This document shows positions 32,620 through 44,351 of a DNA stretch of 64,000 nt, piece after piece; position 1 is the stretch's first letter, and every line of letters begins with the position of its first letter. The translations under genes and the position numbers were made by a program. The notes under the pieces are model-generated. The model saw only the letters and a program-made list of their open reading frames with translations, was not told the DNA's origin and made no database searches. The DNA is from Sphagnum compactum (lineage: Eukaryota; Bryophyta; Sphagnopsida; Sphagnales). The stretch lies in the NCBI GenBank assembly GCA_965153455.1, contig OZ234501.1:806001-870000 (forward strand), read 5' to 3'.

Positions 32620-33954
32620 GACCATAGGTACAAATTATGTCAACTATGCTCACTAGCACAAACAAGAGTTCCAAGTGCAAGTCTACCTTTAGCATTAATA
32701 TTATTAACTGTTGGAAAAATTACATTGCCCCCAAAACCTAGTGAGCATAACATGAAAATGAGAAGGGAATATCTCCAATGTGTTAAACAAGAATGGCACT
32801 TTCACAACTTTCACACAAAAATATATGGCTCTCAATATGAACCTCGATTATTTTCCCATTGGAGGCTACGAGTATGTCACCAGGTCTCATGCCTCCACCA
32901 CTTATCATGTTCTTAAAAGCTATAATAATGAAATGGACCTATCATAAATGTATTAATCAGTAGATGATAACCAGGAATAATCATGGTGATCCACTATCAT
33001 TACAACTCCCAGCACATATGTGATCATATGCAATTGGGACAGAATAAGAAGAAACTGATTGAGTTGGAAGATTCCAAGCTCATATGTAACATCTAAACAT
33101 CAATCCGTCTTTGCCTACATGGCTAAGATTTCGTCTATTGTCCTTACTGTGAGCTAGAAATGCAGGACACCCTTTCTTTTTCATGATCCATGTATCACAA
33201 GATTAGCATCACTATAGGTCAAAATATAAACGCCATGGGCAATCATTATGTTATTTATTTTGCATATTACAGAACAGTTAAATGACATGTTAACAAGAGG
33301 GTTGGATAAGCAAGCAAACTGACCTTCCTCACTTGCTTCTATTAGTCGATACAAGCTTTTGCATAAGCTAATAGCTACACCATTCCCACCCCCATTACCC
33401 TAAGCTGATTGTTCATCTCGTAAATGTAAAATCTCAAAATGACCTACGAAAACACATGTTCTGTTATGAGTGCTTCAACAAAGAAATGTAGTCAATAATA
33501 CTATTTTTAATGCTAACATGTCATAGTAGAACAATTCTATTTGACAATGGTCCCGAGTTCCCACTTCTCCACATGTACCAAAAGTTCAAGGCAATGGAGC
33601 AAATAAAGAACTAAAATAGAAGAAGGTTGAAAAGAATCAAGGGACCACGCACTTATGCCACAAATAGAGGAGCAGAACCCTTACTAGCCTTCACCTGCAC
33701 AACTTCAATACCACCACCTTGGGTGCACATGGTGAGGGCTTCAATCTCATCACCTATGAATTGGAAAAAAACTCTAAGTGATGTGATTGAGGGACTTGAT
33801 TATACAAGAAGCCACCGGAACTATTTTGGAGTGGATCTAAAAGTTATTGTTTTCAAAACATGCCCATAGTTTCAGACCAAGTGTCCACTCAACATTGATA
33901 TACATAAAGAAAACCTCGAGAGGGGCGTCGTAGTGTCTATAGTTCATCATTTAG
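32620..33954. other. No recognised gene
   Basis: AT-rich. An 80-codon plus-strand open frame at 33,627-33,869 is unassigned and lies just upstream of the group II intron-like remnant, so it could belong to the same decayed sequence. Confidence 0.4.
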
Positions 33955-33959
33955 AAGTC

Positions 33960-34228
33960 AAATGACACAGCTTTGTTTTGAAGATAGTTCATGAGAATTC
34001 TATCAAAAAGGATAGAGGACAAATGCTTCATGGATATTTTGAAGCAGATGTTCAAAGTAGGAATTGTATGTATGGACACTTTTGCAAACGAGGAGATTCC
34101 TCGAGGACGCCTTCTGTCATTGATTTTGGGGAACATTAACTTCATTGAGCTAGATGAGGAGGAAGTCTAGATAATGAAGAGTTTGAAAGCTCACAAGGGT
34201 CAAAGAAGGTTCTATAGGCGTAAAAGAT
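33960..34228 (+). pseudogene. Group II intron reverse transcriptase/maturase-like remnant
   Basis: The frame through the ATG near 33,990 reads MRILSKRIEDKCFMDILKQ, then MFKVGIV, then IPRGRLLSLILGNINFIELD. This matches the layout of the finger/palm region of group II intron reverse transcriptases: a KRI-DKRF-DLI helix, a KAG stretch, then the G-x-x-SPIL-NIYLNELD motif. A TAG (possible CAG) and later a TAG at 34,228 break it, and stops precede the ATG in the same frame. The catalytic YADD box is not seen downstream. In plants such genes are in mitochondrial introns (matR-like) or in nuclear maturase genes, so this may be a nuclear insertion of mitochondrial DNA. The identification rests on about 60 residues. 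Confidence 0.4.
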
Positions 34229-35875
34229 AGGGGTGGCGACTAAAGAGATGGTAGTATGTATACCCAAAAGTTGTTGTTTTCAAACCAACCATGGGTTGGT
34301 ATTAGACCATGGGCCAACAACATCGGTGGCAATAAAGGGACATTCTTGGGAATTTGGGTAAAAAGTTTGTTGTGGATTTTCCAAACACTAGATGGTTATC
34401 AAAGTGATTATATTTTCTACAGAAAGAATGCAACAACAATTGAGTAAGAAGAAAAAATGACTTTCGAAGAATAAAAAAGAACTTGGAAAAAACCTACATA
34501 TCAAAAACAAGAATTGTAAGATACATGCAATAAGAGCAAGAAAAAAAAACTACAACAAAAATCAACAAAAACAAAAAATCAAAGAAAAAGATATAAATGT
34601 CTTAGGAGGGAGAGAGCTATTTTGTGCTACAAAATGTGCTACAATGAAGGAAAGTGATGTGCCATTGTTGGAAAAAAACAACAATAAATGAAAGAAAGTG
34701 AGGATGATGCAAAGGAAAATTTGAATAATAAAGTTGATGAAGCAAAAAACAGCCCAAAAAAAATTGATGCAGGAGGCCAGATGGAGTTGAAACTAAAGAG
34801 ATAACATGTTGCAGAGCACTAGACATAAGAAGCCAAATGCAAGGGCCTTATGCAGCTATTGGGTAACAACTTGCATCATCACACACAATAAATGTCCATC
34901 ACTTTACACATCCATAAACATTTTTTACCCTAAGGTGGCCAAGACCTTGGTAAACAAAATAATGGTTATCTAAAGAATGATGTTGACCAAAAACCATCAT
35001 GTGCTGATTGACACCCCTTTATCAATCTTAAGGAACCTTCCAGTTTAGAAATTGTATGGGTTCTCATATTGAAGGTTTTCGATACTTCAAGTAAAGGGAG
35101 TAAATCCTTCATTGTCAAGAAATTTGGCTTTACTAAACTCTAACTCCATGCCATAGACTCAACCAATGGCAGGCAATCCGGAGAACACCAAGTTTGCAAT
35201 ACTTTAAAAAATAGCAATCATAACCTTGCTGCAAATAATTTGAAATGTTACTACTACATGGATTCACCCAACTTATCTTCACTAGGAATAACATTGGTGT
35301 CAAAAAAATATCAATGTGCATTCTCTAAAGGTGACATAATACAACCTACATTCCAGATGAAATAAACAAAGTGCTAGTATGGTACCTGAGAAACAATACG
35401 GAGAATGGTGATTCCCACATGGCCACCCACAACATGGACATTTTACCCTTGCATAATCCCCCAATAGATATTTGCTAAGACTTGAAACCCATGTCAAACT
35501 TAATTACTAAGACAACTTTGTTGTCTAGTAGTATACAACATGAAGACAATAAACCAACTAAGTTGGATGTACAAACTATAAACTGGTCCGCAATGATTTG
35601 CCTAGTTAACTAAGCTGAGCTCACGTTGGTTCCATTGACTGTTGTAAATAAGGTTTCAATGTAATGTCATAATTGAGAAAAACATTAAAGTAACCTTCCA
35701 TATGGTCAACAATTGAAAGGGCTCCAACCCAAAGATGATGACATTGAAGCGTATACCTCATTTTGGGAGGCCTTTCAAAGATTAATAAAAGTATATACCC
35801 TCTTTTGTCATTGTGGCATTTGAACCAGGGACTTCACAACAGGTGGGCATGGGTTTATGTTACACCAATGGATAG
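34229..35875. other. No recognised gene
   Basis: AT-rich, with an A-rich stretch at 34,480-34,600. Nothing identifiable was seen on either strand. Confidence 0.45.
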
Positions 35876-36169
35876 AAGACTATGAGGCGACTTTCTGGCC
35901 CTCTACTCCCAGTTCCATGAGGTGACTATACTTGAAAGTACATATGCTACCAGTGGAGGAAAAAAAATGCAAGTGTGTTTCTAAATATTAAGTTGCGTTT
36001 GTAGTTGAAACCAAGTAGCTTGCCTCCTATGCATGATTTACAATTTAAAATTGATAGATATATATTCCAAGTTCAAACACTTCAAATCCTAGAATTTTGT
36101 GTTAAATTGTCATTCATTCAAACCAACTTTTAAGGATTCAACACCATGTTCAACTTGGCAACAGACCAT

Positions 36170-38783
36170 TGTCAACCATACCGACATAACCGTGTGTGGT
36201 AGTTTTAATTTTTAAGAATTGCATCAAGGATATTCGAGTGTGGTAAGGTTATCAGGGGTTTTTAGCAACTTCATGTTAAAATAAAGGATGATGAATGCGC
36301 ATGGTTGCATGCGAGGGTTGTTTTCTTTTCCGAAATACGATATTACTGAATAAGGTGTTGGGTTAGTTCCTTTCTTCAACAAAAAGCTCATAACCATAGT
36401 TTTAGGACTTCAGTTGCATAATTAAGGGTGAAAGATCTTTAGAGGCTTGCGGGTGTAAGGAGACACCAAAATTCACGGTGCTTAGCAAAACATTGGTTTT
36501 GTTCTAATATTTAGTGAGTAGCAAGGATGTTGAGATTTATGAAGTAGTTGAAGAGGTGTCAACGAAAGGTCCAATATATATAGAATAATCTTCAAGCCCA
36601 TGGTTAACACTGACATTTCGCCATGATAATATTAAATTAGTTTTATAAAATAATCTTCAGGCACTAAGATGTGCTTGTAAGATTTTTATGATGTAGTCTT
36701 AATACACCCTTACTCAATCTTCACTTCTATCAGGTCCCTAAATAGAATCAAAATTGAATTTAGATCCTATCATTTTTGCCTAAGTAGCCTCAAGTGAATT
36801 ACAATTTAGTAAATGATTTAAAGGGGATAAATCACAACTACAGGAAATTCAGAATGCAATGAATGGTGCGAGCTAGGTATTCGACTCGATGCTCCATGGA
36901 AAGGGGGTTGATTGAGCCTCATAACTAATGATAGTGGCCATCACCAGGAACCCAAGTTCGACAGTGAAAACGAACATTGTCATCTTCACATTTTGACACT
37001 CTTCAAACCTTTCTGATGCAGCTCCATAAACGGGAACAAATTCTAAGTAGATCGCTAAAGCATGTGGGTTAGGAAACGATCAATGATCCTAGGCTGAACA
37101 ATCGACTCAAGTGCGCACCATTCTTTGGAATAGTTCCTCATCGCGCAATCGTTGGGAGACATTCACGTTAAGCAGAATTTTTTCAAATTTTTTTTCTTCT
37201 TTTGGCGCAACTGGAGGATTCGAGGGCATAATAGCATCATCCACCATGACTGAATCTTCACCTACATTTATAAAACCAAAGGAGTAGCCGGACCAATTTG
37301 GTACTTGCTTTCAAATGGGGTCAATGCTTTTTATTTAACAAATTAGGGTAGGCGTAATGTGTGGAAGTGAAGGCGGAAACTCATGAAAACTCGAACATCC
37401 TAGTTTTAATGGATTCGTCAAGCCCTAATAAGTACATGAGGGTTCTTGTGATGGAAATTTTAATTTCAATTTACTATGTACTACATAGTTAATTAGTACC
37501 TGGTAAATAACAGATATTAAAAGAGTAAATGGTACACAAGAATGCTACTATTATCATTGAGTTAATTTGGTCAAGTAGGAACTCAAGGATGTTTACTTAT
37601 TACTATCGATAAATTATCCTAGTAGTTGGTTACTTGAGATAATTAAGGTGAAGAAGTAAGATGTGAGAATCAAATGAACGGAATGAACAAGGATCGAGTT
37701 CAAAAACTTCATCAAGATGTCAAAGATAAGGAAAAAGATGAGTCCTCCAATTTCATTGGTCATGAGGATTATCATCCTATTTAATTGGAGGATGGAACCC
37801 TCTTAGTGTTTCATTAGGCACAAAAATTCTCATCCTAAAATCCATTGGAGGGCAAATCACTCTCAATTCTCATTAGTTCTTAAAGGATAAGGAGGCCATG
37901 GATTGGGGGAGGATTTCCTCAAACTTCCATAGGACAAGGAGGACAAGCGGAAGGAAGGGTCATGAAAAGCTTGGGGAAGAAGAGTTTTTGGGGTCTTCTT
38001 CTTGTGATATTTTTCTTGGGAAGGGGAGGAAAAGGATGATGAGTCTAAGTAGATGGTAGAAAGAGGGAAAGTGGATTGGATGTTTGGGGTACTCCGAAAG
38101 AATAGAAATGAGTGGGATAATGTTGGGGCTTAAATTTTTAAAGGAATTTCACAAACCCTCTCGGGTTTGGTAGCACAACTTCTTGCTAATTTAGGTGCAG
38201 AGCCTGTAATTGGTAAGCATATGCACCTTGTAGTTAGCTTTTAATGAGCTAAGGCAAGTTCAATTTGGACAACATATGCAATAGAAATAATATTTTAAGT
38301 GACTAGTGGTCTGCAGCAAGTTAAACCTTTTACATTTGGGAAACCTTCTCAAGTTTGGTAGCATAACTTTTTATTAGTTTGGGTGTAGAGCCTGCAATTT
38401 GGTAGGCAAATGCGCCTTGTAGTTAGTTTTTTAATGAGCTAAAGCAAGTTCGATTTGGAAAACATATGCGATAGGAGTAATATTTTAAGTGATGGGTGGT
38501 CTGCAACCAAGTTGAACTTGATGTTGAATCCTTAAAAGTTGGTTTGAATGGGTGACAATTTCACATAGAATTGTAGGATTTGGAGTGTTCGAGGCTTGAA
38601 AGATAAATCTATCAATTTTAAATCGCAAATCATGCATATGAAGTAAGCTATCTAGTTTCAACTACAAACACAACTTAACATCTTAAAATACACTTGTATT
38701 TTTTTCCTTCACCGGTAGCGTATGTATTTCAAGTATAGTCACCTCATAGAACTGGGAGTAGAAGGATAGAAAGTCGCCTCACA
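36170..38783 (-). mobile_element. LTR-like unit copy D, 2.61 kb, nested in copy C
   Basis: On the minus strand it starts TGTGAGGCGACTTTC (right end, 38,783) and ends GGTATGGTTGACA (left end, 36,170). Flanks ACCAT (36,165-36,169) and ACCAC (38,784-38,788) match at 4 of 5 bases. Copy B has GACCATCAGTCAC at the corresponding uninterrupted site, confirming the insertion point within the first subrepeat of C. It contains the same parts in the same order as B and C. Being inside C, D is younger than C. Confidence 0.85.
36832..37247 (-). pseudogene. Copy D: broken conserved unknown protein
   Basis: The minus-strand frame begins at ATG 37,247-37,245 (MVDDAIMPSNPPVAP), aligned with copies A and C. 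It has a TGA after MVRT where A has CGA, and frame changes in the middle and near ECQ-CED. The Gln codon CAA that is a stop in A and C is preserved here, which shows the ancestral residue. The C-terminal RTI--ILDFLQL core is degraded. Confidence 0.55.
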
Positions 38784-39130
38784 ACCACCAGTCACTTAAA
38801 TATTACTCCTATCGCATATTTTGTCCAAATCGAGCTTGTTTTTGCTCATTAGAAAGCTAACTACAATGCGTATATGCCTACCAAATTCTAAGTTCTGCCC
38901 TCTAACCAATAAGAGGTTATGTTACCAGACCCAAGAGGGTTTCATGAAGGCAGAAAGGTCAACTTGGTTGCATACCACCAGTTACTTAAAATATTACTCT
39001 TATCAGATATGTTCTCCAAATCAAACTTGCCTTAGCTCATTAAAAAGCTAACTACAAGGTGCCTTTGCTTACCAAATTGCAAGCTCTGCACTTAAACTAA
39101 TAAGAAGTTGTGTTACTAAACCCGAGAGGG
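38150..39130. repeat. Head-to-head 190-bp subrepeats of copies D and C
   Basis: 38,150-38,520 holds the minus-orientation subrepeats of D, 38,530-38,783 its 5' block, and 38,784-39,130 the plus-orientation subrepeats of C. The junction makes a large imperfect inverted repeat through nesting, not a true palindromic element. Confidence 0.75.
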
Positions 39131-40037
39131 TTTGTGAAATTCCTCTAAAATTTCAAGTTCTCAACACTATCCTACTCACTTCTATTCTTTCAAAGTACTC
39201 CAAACATCCAACCCACTTTCCCTCTTTCCACCATCTATTAAGATTCATCCTCCTTCTCCTCCCCTTCCCAAGAAAAATAACATAATAAGAAGACCCTGAA
39301 AACTCTTCTCCCCGAACCTTTTCATGACCCCTCCTTGAACTTGTTCTCTTTGTGCAATGGAAGTTGTGAAAATCCTTCCCTCCAATCCATGGCCTTTTCA
39401 TCCTTTAAAAAACAATGAGAATAAAAAATGATTTGCTCTCCAATGGAGTTTAGGATGAATATTCTTATGCCCAATGAAACACTAAGAGGGTTTCATCCTC
39501 CAATCAAATAAGATGATAATCCTCATGACCAATGGAATTAAAATACTCATCCTTTTCCTTATCTTTGACATCTTGATGAGGTTCTTGAGCTCGATCTTTA
39601 TTCACTCCGTCCATTTGATTTTCACATCCTATTTTTTCATCTTAATTATTTCAAGTAATTAATTACCAGGATAATTTATCGATAATAATAAGTAAACATC
39701 CTTGAGTTCCTACTTGACTAAATCAACTCAATGATAGTAGTAACATTCCCGTGTACTATATATATTTTTAATGTCTCTTAGTTATTCTTTACCTGGTACT
39801 AATTAACTATGTAATACATAATAAACCCCCATGTATTTCTAGATCCACCGTCAAAATTTGGGTTTGATGAATCCATTAAAATTAGGATATTTGGGTTTTC
39901 ATGAGGTTCCGCCGTCACTACCACACATTACGCCTACCTTAATTTGTTAAATAAAAGCACTGATCCCTTTTGAATGCAAGTACCAAATTGTTTCAAATAT
40001 TCCTTTGGTTTTTGTTCATGCAGGTGAAGATTTAATC

Positions 40038-40449
40038 ATGGCGAATGATGTTGTTATGTTCTTGAATCCTTTGGTTGCACCAGTATAAGAGGAAGAGTTT
40101 GAAGAAACATCGTTTGACGTTAATGTCTCCCAACGGTCGCACGACGAAAAATCGTTCGAAAGAGTGATGCGCACTCAAGTCGATCGTTTGGTGCGGGATC
40201 ATCGATTGTTTCCTAATCCACATGCTTTAGCAATCTACTTAAAATTTGTTCCCACTCGTGTAACTATGGCAGAAAAGTTTGAAGAGTGTTAATGTGAAGA
40301 TGACGATGTTCGTCTTCATTGTCGAACTTAGGTTCCTAGTGATGGCTATTATCGATGGTTACGAGGCCTAATCAACCCTTTCCATGAAGTATCAAGCCGA
40401 ATACTTAACTTGCACCATTTGTCGCATTCTGGATTTTTTGCAGTTGTGA
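40038..40449 (+). pseudogene. Copy C: broken conserved unknown protein
   Basis: ATG at 40,038 lies 90 bp after TAAATAAAA. In-frame TAA occurs after VAPV, TAA in EEC-CEDDD (same site as the TAG in copy A) and TAG where A has TGG (RTW). A net 2-bp loss in the last third puts the terminal SGFFAV (ILDFLQL in A and B) out of frame. Each nonsense change fits C-to-T or G-to-A. It otherwise follows copy A residue by residue. Confidence 0.6.
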
Positions 40450-41500
40450 TTTATCCCCTCCAAGTCGTTTATTAAATTGTAATTCATTTGACAATACTTA
40501 GGGGGAAATGCTAGGATTTAAATTTGATTTCGATTGTATTTAGGGACTTAATAAAAGTGAAGATTGAGTAAGGGTGTATTAAGACTACATCATACAGAAT
40601 TTATAAGCACATCATTAGTGCCTAAAGATTATTCTAAAAAACTAATTTAATATTATCATGGCAAAATGTTGTGTTAACCATGGGCTTGAAGATTGTTCCA
40701 TCTCTATTGGACCTTTCATTGACACCTCTTCAACTACTTAACGAATCTCAACATCCTTGCTATTCACTAAATATTAAAACAAGACCAATGTTTTGCTAAA
40801 CACCACGAATTTTGGTGTCTACTTCCACCCCCAAGTATCTAAAGATCTCTCGCCCCTAATTACGGAACTAAGGTCCTAAAATTATGGTTATCAACTTTTT
40901 GTTGAAAAAAAAAACTAACCGAAACCTTATTCACCAATATTGTATTTCAGAAAAGAAAACAACCCCCCATGCAACCATGCGCATTTATCATTCCTTATTT
41001 TACCCTAAAGTTGCTAAAAACCCTTAATAACCTTACCACACTCGAATATCCTTGATGCAACTCTTAAAAATTGAATCTACCGCACACGGTTGTGGCGGTA
41101 TGGCTCACAAAGACATACAAAAACATAGCACAAAAATATTTACCCAATCGATTGAAATCACACAAGTGAAGGACAATGCAGGCCAGAACAGAGGGACCAC
41201 TGACAAAGATATAATTATCCCATGACAAATTTGATTAGAAAAAAAGTAAACCATCTACCCTCGTGCAATAATATATATATCTATGAAATTGTTGAGAAAA
41301 CTCCATCATCACATGTTTGAAAATAAGCAACCGTTTGTGTCCAAACCAAAGAAATTGAAAAAATTGACAAGACAACAATGAATGTTATTATAACCTTACA
41401 AATGTCACTCACAAAGTATTCAAGCATCACCTTCATCTTGAATAGTTGTGAGTAAAGTAATTACTATTAACTCCGCATTGACTCCATCAGCCCCCTCATT

Positions 41501-42318
41501 GTCGCAACCCTACTTTGACCAAGTGTGGGGGTGAAGCCCAACACTTGGAAAAGTTGGAGGTTTGGAGTCCTTCGGGACTCCCGAATGTTCAGAGCTCGAC
41601 AACAAGGCCCAAAACACCTTGCATTGAGGTGTTCTTGGTGTCATTGAAAAGGTCTTGAAACTTAGATATCAAAAATGGCCTCGCATTTGCCATTCAAACA
41701 TCTACAGCCCAAGTTATGGGCAAAAGAAGGGCCAGGAGTCAAACTGGCAGTTTGACTCCCGACCACTAAAAGTCGGGAATCGACCTTTCTCGACGTTGCC
41801 TGAGCAAGTGCAACATAACGTTGGAAAGATCTTGACGAGGGCTACAACTTTGGTTCAAACCTTGTTGCCATCGGACTCCGGAATCGGGAGTTATGACCGT
41901 TCAAAGTTCCGGGAGTCCCACCGGGACAATTTCGGGACTCCATTTCGGGAGTCCCAAGAAAATGTGCCATTTGGATGTAGCCTCCATGGCGAGCTGCAGA
42001 GAATACTATAAGGGGGAAGGTGGTGGCTTCCCCCGAGTCCGGGCCGTGGTGAGTCTTGTGTGTAAAAGTGCCCGTGGCTTGTCCCAACACCCAAGGGTGT
42101 CCCGAATGCTAAACTAACCTCTCGTGGTTGGTTTTTGGATGCAGATTCACACAAGCTAAGCTAGTCCCTCTTCCTAGTCTAATCTCGGGGCTTCCAATTC
42201 GACCCTCTACCCCTTTCTAGAGTTGGAAGTCGGGAGCGTGCCCTTCGGTCCCAACTTTCCGCAACTTCACATTGGTGAACCCTCAAGTGGGTTCACCCCG
42301 AGACCAAGGAGCGCGTCA
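41501..42318. mobile_element. Solo-LTR-like repeat, family 2, copy 2 (818 bp)
   Basis: Starts TGTCGCAACCCTAC and ends GAGCGCGTCA, flanked by the perfect 5-bp duplication CTCAT (41,496-41,500 and 42,319-42,323). It is notably GC-richer than its surroundings and holds several copies of CGGGAGTC or GACTCCCG, a short inverted motif. The string ACTATAAGGGGGAAGG is TATA-like and suggests plus orientation. No gag or pol remains. A 118-codon open frame (41,655-42,011) is not conserved in copy 1 at 31,708. Confidence 0.75.
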
Positions 42319-42323
42319 CTCAT

Positions 42324-44003
42324 AGTGGGTGGGTGTAGATTGGTATAGATAATAATCTGCCCAAAATTTCATGTAAGCAATTATACAAGAAATAACACTC
42401 CCTAAGCTTTGGTTTTTTTTTTGAAGTAATGGGATTAGATTCAATCACATGTTGTTGGGTATCCAGCACTCATAAAAATAGCTACATCAAAATGTCAATA
42501 GGTGTCCTCATTCAAGTTGTAACAAACTTGTGACACAAAGCTTTGGTTCAATTTTAGCTTGCCCCTATAATGTTGGATTAGTTATGTGACCCACACCAGT
42601 TCACTTCTCACACTATTGTTTATGGTCCACACCTAAACTTCATGGAAAAACTACATCAACACTAGGCACACACCATGCCAACATATACATGTAAACATTC
42701 AAAACTTATCCCTGCTTACAATTTAAAGTTCACCTTAAACCATCTGATCAGTTGAGATGGACCCCATTGCAAATGAATCAGAAGACCGGATGAAGACTTC
42801 AATGAAACATCACATAGACAAGGTTGTAGCATGAAAGCATGATTTTGCACATTCCTACAATATTGAACTGCACTTAAGTGTTGCTTGAGATGAAAAAAAC
42901 ATTGGATATAACCAAGTGCATGCCACCATCTCTCCCTCCATCCTTCGTTGCCTTTTACGAGAACAAATCTCAAGAAAACAACCCTATCCCAAGCCATGAC
43001 ACACGGAGATCACTGACACCCCCGGTCCTCATATTTTTATTTGAGTTATAGTTAGTTAGATAACCTACGCCCCCCCCCCCCCTCCCCCCTTCTTCCTCTT
43101 CTACTTTTGATTAGTTAGTTTTTGTTATTTTTCACCAAGGCTCACTTGTTTTTTCCCTCTTTTTATTCAACTTTTGGTTAGTTAGATTTTCTTATTTTTC
43201 ACAAGTCTCCTTTTCCCAATGTTTAAAATTGTTGGATTTTTTTTTCTCCATGTAAACATGGATAGCCCACATTTTATTTTATTCGACCCATCAAATGTTT
43301 GGAAAATACATATGAACCACCCAAAGATTTTTTTCTTCCGTTTATTTTTTGTGATACATTTAATAGGGTATGAATATTTAATGTTGTCCATGGATGTATT
43401 TTGTTTCATGATCATAATCATTTGCATTTTATTAAAAGTAGGAGTATTGTAGGAGTCTTACCCTCCAAGGATGTTCATTGCTTGATTAAATGGGGGAAAA
43501 ATTTCATGCCTTGTAAAATTTCCCTTTTTTTTGGGCTTCAATGACCCAGCACCCACAAGTGCACCATCCAAAATCTCGTTTTAGGGTTTTTTGGATGGGA
43601 TGAAACCCAACTCAACCTCAGGATAAGGTTCTAGGTTCATTATTTTAATTTTTTCTCACACACCCTGACCTTCAACGGTCAATTTTTTTTTCCTCCCACT
43701 CCCTCCCTACCTACCCCCTACCTTTGGCTTTTCCATGCCTTCCTTTTTCTCTCGTCCTTTCCCTTTCATAGTTTTTTCTTCTTTTCTTTGGGACCTTTTT
43801 ATTTATTCTTTCTTTGGTTTCCCTTCTTTTTGTGTTTATTTCTTTTTTATTTTCTATTTTGTATACCTTTGTTTGAAGTCTTTGTGTCTTTGTTTTTTTT
43901 TTTCTTTTTTTATTCTATCTTTATTTGAGGTTTTTGTGTTTTCTTTGTTCTTTTCGGTTTTGATTTTTTTTTGTTTGTGTGTGTGGAGCTGTGGAAGAAG
44001 AGG
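42324..44003. other. No recognised gene; C-run and T-rich tract
   Basis: A C13-14 run with CTCCCCCC lies near 43,068-43,090. From about 43,680 to 43,990 the plus strand is strongly T-rich (TTTTCTTT-type); the frames there are composition artefacts. The chromovirus inserted at the end of this tract. Confidence 0.5.
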
Positions 44004-44008
44004 ATAGG

Positions 44009-44315
44009 TGTTATGGACCGACTACAAACAAGTGGAGAATTACAAGACAAGATAAGCTTTACTACAAACAAGTGGAGAACTACAAGACAAGACAAGCTTT
44101 ATTGACCCATCAACTGGTGTTGATCTGCTGAAGGGTTGTTCCCCAGACTATCTCCTTTTATAACCCTGAGCCATACTAGTCCCAAAATATCCTAGGCCAT
44201 GATATTGCCAAAAGTATCCCAAAATATCTTAGGCCATGATATTGCCAAAAGTATCCCAAAATATCCTAGGACATGACATTGCCAAAAGTATCCCAAAATA
44301 TCCTAGGCCATGACA
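44009..44315 (-). repeat. Chromovirus 3' LTR with internal repeats
   Basis: Starts TGTCATGGCC and ends CATAACA in element orientation. It contains a 37-bp unit (CCCAAAATATCCTAGGCCAT...) in about four tandem copies, and a 40-bp tandem duplication (ACTACAAACAAGTGGAGAA...) that the 5' LTR has only once. Confidence 0.93.
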
Positions 44316-44351
44316 TTATCCTCTCTACAAGCTCCATCTTCCAGATGGAGC
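44316..44351 (-). other. Chromovirus polypurine tract and adjacent perfect hairpin
   Basis: The minus strand reads AGAGAGGATAA against the 3' LTR (44,316-44,326), the polypurine primer. Just upstream, 44,331-44,351 is GCTCCATCT-TCC-AGATGGAGC, a perfect 9-bp stem with a 3-nt loop. Confidence 0.6.

Larger units (their letters stand above)
35881..41109 (+). mobile_element. LTR-like unit copy C, split by nested copy D
   Basis: Starts TATGAGGCGAC (TGTGAG with one G-to-A change) and ends GGTATGGCTCACA. It is flanked by the perfect 5-bp duplication AAGAC (35,876-35,880 and 41,110-41,114). The unit is interrupted after 36,169 by copy D and resumes at 38,784; without D and one target duplication it is about 2.61 kb. 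Order: 5' block, 190-bp subrepeats, CCAAT-rich zone, TAAATAAAA at 39,948, broken frame at 40,038, 3' block and terminal hairpin at 41,078-41,100. Confidence 0.85.

Noticed and set aside
38100-39130. Large inverted repeat that might be a foldback transposon
   Set aside because: Explained by nesting of copy D in copy C in opposite orientation, with target duplications at the junctions.
41655-42011. 118-codon plus-strand frame
   Set aside because: Inside the solo-LTR-like repeat; the other copy at 31,708 does not keep the frame.
43735-44007. 90-codon frame with strongly hydrophobic residues
   Set aside because: T-rich tract gives Phe/Leu/Ser repeats on the plus strand; no membrane protein is implied.
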